64,000 bases of DNA from Sipunculus nudus (lineage: Eukaryota; Annelida; Sipuncula; Golfingiida; Sipunculidae). The translations under genes and the position numbers were made by a program. Position 1 is the first letter of the stretch. Each line of letters begins with the position of its first letter. Positions 58,501 through 64,000 of the stretch are shown here, in pieces. The stretch is taken from the NCBI GenBank assembly GCA_026874595.1, contig CM049306.1, forward strand, positions 104,299,142 through 104,363,141, given 5' to 3'. The notes under the pieces were generated by a model that saw only the letters and a list, made by a program, of their open reading frames with translations, ran no database searches and was not told the DNA's origin.

Positions 58501-58591
58501 TGATGAACTTTTTGGAAAGATCCGCAAGGGAGCGCAGAAAACCAAGATAGAACCAATCAAGGCACTGAGTGAATTCCAGCAGGATTATTAA
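37397..58591 (+). CDS. CTNNA: Alpha-catenin (vinculin family), 18 coding exons, complete
   Basis: Adaptor of cadherin junctions: the N-terminal helices bind beta-catenin or homodimerise, the middle domain binds vinculin under tension, and the C-terminal five-helix domain binds F-actin. Eighteen exons with GT-AG junctions and consistent phases give 906 residues. Diagnostic stretches include VKWDPKNLEIRT (near the start), RAARGLLSSVTRLLILAD, RPSLEEQLESIISGAALMAD, ECNAVRQALQDLL (vinculin-binding helix), DHVSDSFLETNVPLLVLIEA, MDNYEP, ENEFIDAARLVYDG, KWDDSANDIIVLAKQ and WKMKAPEKKPLVRRE. The length equals human alphaE-catenin, and such invertebrate genes are ancestral to the vertebrate E/N/T paralogues. 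The ATG at 37397 lies ten bases after an acceptor, so the 5' UTR is spliced. The acidic linker at about residues 634-660 is unusually Tyr/Glu-rich (EIEYEYEDEYD). Confidence 0.97.
37514..37968 (+). other. alpha-catenin intron 1, nothing distinctive
   Basis: AT-rich, no repeat or RNA gene recognised. Confidence 0.6.
37969..38158 (+). CDS. CTNNA: alpha-catenin exon 2 (aa 40-103)
   Basis: Acceptor CTTTCAG, donor GTATGT, ends phase 1. Holds the basic loop GKKKGKSKKAHV and a helix of the dimerisation/beta-catenin bundle. Confidence 0.96.
38159..38669 (+). other. alpha-catenin intron 2, nothing distinctive
   Basis: AT-rich. The open frame continuing past exon 2 into this intron is read-through only. 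Confidence 0.6.
38670..38836 (+). CDS. CTNNA: alpha-catenin exon 3 (aa 103-158)
   Basis: Acceptor TTATCCAG, donor GTAAGT. Encodes NPCSSMKRGEMVRAARGLLS, among the best conserved N-domain helices. Confidence 0.96.
39006..39125 (+). CDS. CTNNA: alpha-catenin exon 4 (aa 159-198)
   Basis: Acceptor GTATTCAG, donor GTGAGT; 40 codons, phase 0. Less conserved N-domain helix (VEDDLDRIRNANSQQELMS). Confidence 0.95.
39126..40569 (+). other. alpha-catenin intron 4
   Basis: Contains a weak TACAGTGAACCC MITE-like end at about 39165 and the SINE-like segment at 40478; otherwise unique AT-rich DNA. Confidence 0.5.
40478..40530 (+). repeat. tRNA-derived SINE head fragment
   Basis: GTAGCCTAGTGGTTAAGGTG followed by TTGGAC resembles a tRNA A-box region as found at the start of tRNA-SINEs. 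No B box or full cloverleaf follows, so it is not a functional tRNA gene. Confidence 0.5.
40570..40659 (+). CDS. CTNNA: alpha-catenin exon 5 (aa 199-228)
   Basis: Acceptor ATATTCAG, donor GTTTGT; 30 codons. DLKDPRRRDDLAAARATLKK aligns with the QELKDVGHRDQM segment of vertebrate forms. A SINE-like tRNA head lies about 40 bases upstream of the acceptor. Confidence 0.95.
40827..43499. mobile_element. 2.6-kb repeat with hairpin end, copy B
   Basis: Colinear with copy A at 8024-10648, with the same hairpin start and CCCTTGTT end. It also has the same internal dimer and carries a ~50-bp local duplication near 43130-43230. It fills most of alpha-catenin intron 5 in sense orientation. No clear target duplication. 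Confidence 0.87.
43803..43976 (+). CDS. CTNNA: alpha-catenin exon 6 (aa 229-286)
   Basis: Acceptor TTTCTTGTAG, donor GTAAGT; 58 codons. Ends the N domain. The glycine-rich loop of vertebrate forms is replaced by GQSEAHPYEGAG. Confidence 0.95.
43977..44593 (+). other. alpha-catenin intron 6, nothing distinctive
   Basis: AT-rich, no repeat recognised. Confidence 0.6.
44594..44797 (+). CDS. CTNNA: alpha-catenin exon 7 (aa 287-354)
   Basis: Acceptor CAATTTTCAG, donor GTAAGT; 68 codons. Contains the vinculin-binding helix EKIVHECNAVRQALQDLLTE. Confidence 0.96.
44798..49438 (+). other. alpha-catenin intron 7
   Basis: Largest intron. It holds a short TTATATATGTCTTAAAA repeat at 45358-45450 and the 43-bp minisatellite 46925-48080; the rest is unremarkable. 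No alternative exon is convincing. Confidence 0.55.
46925..48080. repeat. 43-bp minisatellite, ~22 regular copies plus diverged tail
   Basis: The unit reads GCTGCAGACTTTGCACACAC then CAGACATCCCTCTTCCTGGC then TGG. Regular copies span 46925-47886. Diverged copies ending GACATGATTGTATATGGCTG continue to about 48080. Since 43 leaves remainder 1 modulo 3, several overlapping frames on both strands stay open for 150-290 codons; these are artefacts. Confidence 0.97.
49439..49519 (+). CDS. CTNNA: alpha-catenin exon 8 (aa 355-381)
   Basis: Acceptor TTTCTTACAG, donor GTATCA; 27 codons (TGQKEPSQSLNRAIENMCKK, then TRDLRRQ). Preceded by a 4.6-kb intron holding the 43-bp minisatellite. Confidence 0.95.
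49811..49963 (+). CDS. CTNNA: alpha-catenin exon 9 (aa 382-432)
   Basis: Acceptor TTGGCAG, donor GTCAGT; 51 codons of the middle domain (DSFLETNVPLLVLIEAAKAG). Confidence 0.96.
50118..51797. mobile_element. TIR element E3 carrying ~285-bp satellite units, in alpha-catenin intron 9
   Basis: The left end TGTACCCCCAGACAAAGTC pairs with the right end ..CTATGTCTGGGGATAC. Units anchored on GATGATAATTCCTGC recur at about 50946, 51229, 51519 and 51697 (steps 283, 290, 178). Each carries GGTCAAAGGTCAAGGTCAC. The first 500 bases match E1's right half in reverse. No transposase. Confidence 0.82.
52115..52364 (+). CDS. CTNNA: alpha-catenin exon 10 (aa 433-516)
   Basis: Acceptor TTTTCCTGACAG, donor GTAATG, ends phase 1. 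Middle-domain helices ACSMSNNEEGVKLVRLAAAQ and AVDDITTIDDFLAVS. Confidence 0.97.
52365..53125 (+). other. alpha-catenin intron 10, nothing distinctive
   Basis: AT-rich, no repeat recognised. Confidence 0.6.
53126..53326 (+). CDS. CTNNA: alpha-catenin exon 11 (aa 516-583)
   Basis: Acceptor TATTTACAG, donor GTATGT, ends phase 1. Contains LDRTAGAIRGRAARV and EMDNYEPG. Confidence 0.97.
53327..54043 (+). other. alpha-catenin intron 11, poly-C tract
   Basis: A C-rich homopolymeric tract at about 53407-53428, otherwise AT-rich. Confidence 0.6.
54044..54195 (+). CDS. CTNNA: alpha-catenin exon 12 (aa 583-633)
   Basis: Acceptor CTGTTGTAAAG, donor GTCAGT. Ends the middle domain with DENEFIDAARLVYDGVRDIR. 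Confidence 0.95.
54465..54537 (+). CDS. CTNNA: alpha-catenin exon 13 (aa 634-658), acidic linker
   Basis: Acceptor TTTGATTCAG, donor GTGAGT; 73 bases. SPDELEEDSEIEYEYEDEYD corresponds to the phosphorylated linker of vertebrate forms but is richer in Tyr and poorer in Ser/Thr. Confidence 0.93.
54538..54921 (+). other. alpha-catenin intron 13, nothing distinctive
   Basis: AT-rich; minus-strand frames across exon 14 are shadows of the coding exon. Confidence 0.6.
54922..55156 (+). CDS. CTNNA: alpha-catenin exon 14 (aa 658-736)
   Basis: Acceptor GGCTTTTACAG, donor GTATAG, ends phase 2. Start of the actin-binding domain; KWDDSANDIIVLAKQMCMIM is highly conserved. Confidence 0.96.
55157..56234 (+). 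other. alpha-catenin introns 14 and 15 (around exon 15)
   Basis: Short TTTATATGATG-type repeats at 55535-55615 just upstream of exon 15; nothing else recognised outside the exon 55630-55735. Confidence 0.5.
55630..55735 (+). CDS. CTNNA: alpha-catenin exon 15 (aa 736-771)
   Basis: Acceptor GGTTATAG, donor GTACAC. GRGPLKSAMDVIGAAKKISE of the actin-binding domain. Confidence 0.94.
56235..56369 (+). CDS. CTNNA: alpha-catenin exon 16 (aa 772-816)
   Basis: Acceptor AATATTTCAG, donor GTAAGT; 45 codons. YLERIALYCHQLNITSKVKA of the actin-binding domain. Confidence 0.96.
56370..57229 (+). other. alpha-catenin intron 16, nothing distinctive
   Basis: AT-rich, no repeat recognised. Confidence 0.6.
57230..57346 (+). 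CDS. CTNNA: alpha-catenin exon 17 (aa 817-855)
   Basis: Acceptor CCATTTCAG, donor GTGAGT; 39 codons. SLIQAAKNLMNAVVLAVKAS, then the actin-contacting YVASTKY. Confidence 0.96.
57347..58435 (+). other. alpha-catenin intron 17, nothing distinctive
   Basis: AT-rich, no repeat recognised. Confidence 0.6.
58436..58591 (+). CDS. CTNNA: alpha-catenin exon 18 (aa 856-906, stop)
   Basis: Acceptor TTTCTGCTGCAG. WKMKAPEKKPLVRRE is conserved; the extreme C-terminus (KALSEFQQDY) ends at TAA 58589-58591. Confidence 0.96.
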   Translation, partial: KPIVMWKMKAPEKKPLVRRENPDELFGKIRKGAQKTKIEPIKALSEFQQDY

Positions 58592-61490
58592 AATCCAGAT
58601 ATTGCTTCAAGTGTTCAGATAATCCATTCAATCAAGAGATGTTCATTAGCATCAACTATTGTGAGTCAATACAATGGACTGTGCCCTTGTTTTGTTTATG
58701 TCAGTCATAAGCACTTGGTAATTATACATGTTAGTGCCAAGGCATCACTTGAATTCTGACTTTTTGATATTCATTATGGATTTATTTATCAGGTAGCTTT
58801 TTCTTAAGGGGTGTTGTGATCAAAATTCATTAAAAATAGCTTCTGGTCAAGAATAACTTCCATATGTACACTGAAATATAAATGGATGACAGGTATCTGT
58901 AAATTTATGATGATGGCAATAATGTTACCTGCTAATTAAGATAATCATACAAGCAGGTATTATATATAACCAATCAGTATTTACCTTTTATTTTGGCTAT
59001 GGAGTCTATGGATGCACCCCCATTAGATAGCTGTTAGATCAGGTAAATCATATTTCCTGTTTTCAGCTAAAAACTGTCAAGTCAGATAATGCCAAAGAGT
59101 CTCTTCCATAAGCAAGTGTCACCCTCAAGGTGGAGCTTAGTACAGCTGTCACACCTTTGTACTGCCATAATTTATTAAACCAGGTGTGCTGTAGATATTT
59201 TACAACAACTTGTTAAACGTCTTGATTTATTAAAGGTCCAGTGCATACCATATCTTGTTCAAGAGGTAGGATTTTGTGATTATTATGTGTATGATTAACC
59301 TGTGTTGAGGCATTGCATTTTTACCATAAAGGCCTTGCCTTATGTGATGTATAACACCAATGTGGCTTTCTATGCATATCTATGTTTTATTCAGTGATAG
59401 ACACTTGCACTGGGTCAGTACACACCCAAGCCCACTTTATAACATACAGTAAGATAAATTAGAACTTCTGTACATATCACAAAACATAATGTGAACCCAG
59501 ATCCATCAGCCAGAACCATCCAATAATAATGGACAACTTGGTATATTGTTAGAGGGGTTTGGAACGGAACACAGGAGATGCTGTTATTGTGTTCAGATAC
59601 ACGGATCAAGATCATTTGTATTTGATAAAGATGCCTGGAAATATTGGCCTTAGGAGTAATTGTGGAAGGGTTGTATGTTTACATTTTGATATTTTAACAT
59701 TTGACTGATTTGATCAGACTGCAAAATTTTAAATAAATTACATTGAATTTCAGATTAAGTAATGTTGACAGGATATTGTTAAATAAGTTTTTTCTCTTGC
59801 TTCAGTTCTGTGAAGACATAAATAGATGTATTAAGTACCAAAATGACATATTGAACAGGTGGAAGGATCAAGTGATGGTTCCACTTTCAGTTATTGGACA
59901 GTACTTTGGCAGCTGACAAGTGCAAGCAAATAAAATCACTATAGGCCATGAGTTTTTGCCTTTGACAGTGAAACCATGTTTACATGAGAATCATGGCTTA
60001 TTGCCTTATTCCTGAAATATGAACTAAACCATTAAATATTGAGGGATTGATGAAATCAACACCATGGAACATACAGATATGGTTTTAGATGGGAGCTTTT
60101 GGGGACCAATGAAAAAGTGCTGTTTCATGATGGAACATTGTGTTTGTATATTTATGCCTAATGGAATGAGGGCTAGAAGACTTCATTGTCTGTTGGCATT
60201 AAATCAATTACTACTTTGTGTTTCTGTGAACACTGCTTGCCTAGCTGTTTAGGAGTTTCAAGAAGCTTACATCCCAGTGTCTGTTGATGGTTTTGAAGGT
60301 ATACAGGCTGAGGAACTAAGCAGGGGTGGGGAGAAGGGACTCCAACTTCCAGACATGAACAGAACTTGAAAATATTTGCAGCTCTGTCAGTGGTGATAAA
60401 ATATCAGTCAACATGCAATATTTTTTAGATATTTAGTTCTTTTAACATGGGGAATATTATCTAAGATGATATTTTAATTATTTACCATTGTGTAAAAGAT
60501 TTGAGTGCAGATCATCTCATTTTGATCCATTTTATGCTGAAATATGTAATTCATTTTATAATTGTACATCCAACATGACCAGCCCCAACCCTGCATTTAT
60601 GATATGTTCCTCAGTCTGGGAGGTAATGTTTGTATTCTGACAGTTTACGTTAGTGTTTTGTCAGGATGTGTGCATCAATTAGTTGTGGGATGATAGATGC
60701 TGATGTAACACCAGTATCCTCACAGTATATGTCAGGTGACCCAGAATGATGAGAGCAAAAGTCAGAAAGACGTCTCTAAATTAAAACATATACTACCATG
60801 GACTTCTTCTAAAGCAATAATCATATGACAAGAGTTAAAACCAGGCACCATTGACATTGAGACTGGTTATATGATAGATGGCCATTTTATGTAGACTATT
60901 GCTGCAGGCAATTTGTGGGGGAGACCAGTTGATATGGGTGTGCAGGTATGCCTTGTCATTAATCAAGAATCTCTCATGTTTAAATGTATATAAAAGTAGT
61001 ATGTCTTTAGAGCCATTTTGATGTTTGTTTATACACTGTATGAATTTAGCACAAAATATGTTTGTATTTCTGTTAGGCCAATAAATTTGCACAGCATTAG
61101 TTATTATAATTAATTTTGTACATAGTACTTTTACAATTTCACATATATTTGCAAAGGCTTTCAAATACCACCAGAACAGTAGATATTATTAGACTGTCAC
61201 ATGTGATGGCATAGTTATTTGGTGCTAAGCAAGAGAAAATAAACCTCTGATTAACTTTATTCAGGAATATACCAGGAAAATCATTTCTAGAACACACTGT
61301 CAGTAACAAATAGTCAAACTAAAAATCTTTTGTGTAAGAAAATCATCAGGGAAAACCTCACTGGTTTGAATATAAAATCAGATTGATTAATGTATCTGTT
61401 TATAGACCAGAAAGACTAGAATTGAATGAAAGGAATAGTGGAACTTCATGGGTGAAGAACAGGTCTGCATATCTCACATACACAAATATA
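58592..61490 (+). other. alpha-catenin 3' UTR and flank
   Basis: No further gene seen. Canonical AATAAA hexamers on the coding strand occur at 59732 and 59929, and again near 61078 and 61235. The 3' UTR probably ends near one of these. Confidence 0.5.
59929..59934 (+). terminator. Candidate polyadenylation signal of alpha-catenin
   Basis: AATAAA 1.3 kb after the stop; an alternative AATAAA is at 59732. Choice between them is not decidable from sequence. Confidence 0.35.
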
Positions 61491-61667
61491 TACAGTAAAA
61501 CCTCAATATTACGACCACCAGCAGGACCTGGATAAAGTGTCACATTTTCAAGGTGGTCGTCTGAGTGAGGTATGAAAAAAGAGCAAAAAATTGTAACCGC
61601 GAACAAGTGGTCATTCTTTTGAGGTGGTCGCTGAACTGAGAGGGTCGTTAGGGGAGATTTTACTGTA
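61491..61667. mobile_element. 173-bp pogo/Tc-like MITE with TA target duplication
   Basis: Left end CAGTAAAACCTCAATATTAC, right end GGGGAGATTTTACTG; the reverse complements match over ~23 bases with few changes. TA on each side (61491-61492, 61666-61667). The TA duplication and CAGT..ACTG ends suit Tc1/mariner/pogo MITEs. No coding capacity. Confidence 0.85.
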
Positions 61668-62569
61668 TATACTTATATATATTTTCTGTGGCAATATTCA
61701 ATGATGTTGAACACATTTCTTCTTCTATCACAGCTTGAAAACTTTATATCAAATACAAATACAACAAGTAACCTCATGTGTATCACATTTGATAGATCAG
61801 CATATATATTACAGTTTATTAATGTAGGTAAGAACTATTCCATCAAAATGATTTTTTTGTCGTTTTAACATTTTATTGTATACATTTGATGATAATTATA
61901 CTAGTTATATGACACAACTTATGTGATACTTGATTTTAAATTTGCCACATCACCATATCCCATATCTGGTAACTGAAACAGATCCATTTTGCGGCTTATG
62001 TTAAGATAAATTGTGCACTTTTTCTCTTGTTTGTATACTTTTGCACGCAGTATTTGTGTGGGCTTTATTGTAGTCTATACATATATATATATATATATTT
62101 TTTTTCTTATTTTTACATTGCGGGTGTGTCCACCTTCTAGTTTATATACAACAGTTAGATGGTTGTGATCTTGACAGGTGTAGTGTTGTGACTGACACCG
62201 TGGATTGCTGGTCCTGAGAACAGTAAGCCATGGGTAGATAGACCAGTTGGAAGACGCTTCTATTATGTGACCAATAATCATTAATATAATCAATATTGTC
62301 TTGTCAATTATTGGTCAGTTTCTCCAGGTGTTTTATAGCCTAAGGTTCAGAGGGGTGATGCTTGGGGGGGGGGGGGGGATTTGCCTGTCATTGTGGCCCA
62401 GTCTGTTCTAAAGCAAATATTATTATTTATCATAAAATGTGAGGAATTATAGTAGGACCAAGCTAATTACCTTGAACATCATTAAGTTACAGGAGTTTTT
62501 TAAATATGCTCCTCAACGTCCAAAGTTACCTTTGGACAGTTTTGTAATAATTTTGCTTTAAAGCTAGAA
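61668..62569. other. Intergenic, no gene seen
   Basis: Short (AT)n at about 62078-62098 and a poly-G tract at about 62365-62378. No supported frame. Confidence 0.6.
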
Positions 62570-63275
62570 TTTTTAGCTCAGCTGACTAAGTCATCTGAGC
62601 TACAGCGATCACTCTTTGTCAGTCTTCCGTCCGGCCGTCTGTCCGTTAACAAGGCACAAATCGTAACCACTGGACCTGGAATCTTAACTTTATATCCAGG
62701 GAGGTCCATTAAAAATCTCCTTGAAAACCTAAAATTAGGTCTCTCTTATCCATATTCTTCAAGCTATTGGGCTCCGAAGTACCCCCCAGAATAATAAAAA
62801 ATTTGATACAAAAGCTCAAATATCTGAACAACCAATGCATTGATCACCTTGATTCTTTGCATGGATATTGATCATGGAGTGTTTCATCAGTTTCTGCAGA
62901 CTGGTGGTGCCATCTGTATTTTTCGATTTTTACGATATTTTTTTCTCTATTTTATAGACCTCAAAAGATGCCGTCAACTGTTAACAGGGCACAAATCGTA
63001 ACTGCTGGACTTGGAATCTTCTCATTTACATCCAGGGAGGTCCATGAACAGTATTCCTGGAAACCTGGAATTAGGTCTCTGTTACCCATATTCTTCAAGC
63101 TATGGGGCTTCGAAGTAGCCCCCAGAATAACTAAAATTTTGATACAAAAGCTCAAGTATCTGAACAACTAATGCATTGATCACCATGATTCTTTTTCATG
63201 AAAATTAATCATGGAGTGTTTCATCAGTTTCTGCAGACTGGGGGCGCCACCTGAATTTTTAAAATTTTTTAACGA
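62570..63275. mobile_element. Hairpin-ended repeat with a 335-bp internal tandem duplication
   Basis: Starts TTTTTAGCTCAGCTGACTAA and a GTCCG run. Two units begin TTAAC(A)AGGGCACAAATCGTA at 62646 and 62981; both contain ATCCAGGGAGGTCCAT, CCCCAGAATAA and GTTTCATCAGTTTCTGCAGA. Related to 11124-11340. It directly abuts copy C of the 2.6-kb family. Confidence 0.8.
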
Positions 63276-64000
63276 TTTTTAGCTCAGCTGACTATAAGTC
63301 ATCTGAGCTATAGTCGTGGTCCATTGTCCGTCGTCCGTCCGTCTGTCCGTCCGTCTGTCCGTCCGTCCGTAGATGTGGCACGTTTTGAAACCGTAAGACC
63401 TAGGAATCCAAAATTCGGCATAATGTTAGATGTCCCCAAGATCTCCTACCAAGCCGAAAACTGGGTCTTTGCGACTTCGTTCCTTTGAGAAATTAAGGAA
63501 AAACCTCAATTTTTTATTAAAAACCTATTTTCACACTTCAGGACTGCTTAATATTGAAACCACTCATCTGTTTTTCCTCATATTTACTATAAATATTCCT
63601 CTATATAGTTCCTATGTACATGCCAGAAATTAGGTCTGTATTAAATGATTTAAAAAAGTTATGGACCCAAACATAATGCAATTTGAAAAAAATCAGGAAA
63701 GATATTTGATCACTTAACACAAAACATGTTAAAGCTATGGACTTTTTTTCCAGTAATATAACTTTATTTTATCAAAATAAAATTATATACCCAAAATAAG
63801 ATCAAAATCTTTTAAATTTTTTAAAATATTAACAAAAATAAAAAATTGGTACCTTAAATTTTGCCCAACTTTGACCATGGCACGTTTTTTCCTGTAAGTA
63901 CTGTGGATCTAATTTTCACAGCATGTACAAATAAGGATTTAATCAGTTAAAATCTGAAATTTGAAAATAAAAGCTGCAAAATTAGGCTAGTTATTGATTT
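63276..64000. mobile_element. 2.6-kb repeat family, copy C (cut by window end)
   Basis: Starts TTTTTAGCTCAGCTGACTAT, with a longer GTCCGTCC run, and follows copies A and B to about 63920. It then continues with GTACAAATAAGGATTTAATC, which corresponds to the end of the second internal unit of A and B, so the second unit appears absent. Confidence 0.82.

Overview
The window looks like genomic DNA of a lophotrochozoan animal, most likely a bivalve mollusc. It has AT-rich, intron-rich genes with GT-AG junctions, no operons, abundant (AT)n tracts, and repeat families of the kind bivalve genomes carry: TTTTTAGCTCAGCTGAC ends with GTCCGTCC runs, and GGTCAAAGGTCAAGGTCAC satellite units. The species cannot be fixed from sequence alone. 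Three protein-coding genes can be assembled from splice sites and reading phase. Most of the remaining DNA is transposable elements in various states of decay.

Layout. 1-1058: remnant of a Penelope-like retroelement. 1292-3750 (+): last three coding exons of a leucine-rich-repeat protein whose 5' part lies outside the recognisable sequence. 3751-17400: intergenic DNA with a 26-bp minisatellite, a foldback element, a 2.6-kb repeat, a satellite-bearing element, a CpG-dense non-coding block (13190-14095) and a terminal-inverted-repeat (TIR) element. 17570-25322 (-): one gene in three coding exons, predicted 1,748 residues, joining an acidic Gln/Ser-rich N-terminus, AT-hooks and a 17-finger C2H2 array. 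The two giant open frames in this region are separate exons of this gene, because the donor, acceptor and phase of the small middle exon connect them. 25333-28050: CpG-richer candidate promoter DNA. 28050-37380: dense in mobile elements, including a near-perfect 161-bp hairpin with a 9-bp target duplication, two LINE reverse-transcriptase fragments, and a 1.04-kb hAT remnant with an 8-bp target duplication. It also holds a CTCF-like motif between two inverted repeats.

37397-58591 (+): a complete alpha-catenin gene in 18 coding exons. All exon phases agree and the conceptual protein is 906 residues, the same length as human alphaE-catenin. It is the cadherin-catenin adaptor that binds beta-catenin through its N-terminus and F-actin through its C-terminus. 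Its introns hold a second copy of the 2.6-kb repeat, a SINE-like tRNA head, a 43-bp minisatellite with higher-order structure, and a satellite-bearing TIR element. 58592-62570 is the 3' flank. 62570-64000 holds more of the hairpin-ended repeat family, cut by the window edge.

The three genes show no functional linkage; they are ordinary neighbours. The most unusual content is in the repeats. TIR-ended elements carry internal arrays of ~270-290-bp units. One 2.6-kb family has asymmetric ends and an internal dimer, which a third copy has collapsed to a monomer. A 54-bp in-frame triplication copies an exon end together with its splice donor. I see no prokaryotic-type system, CRISPR array or complete functional transposase in this window.
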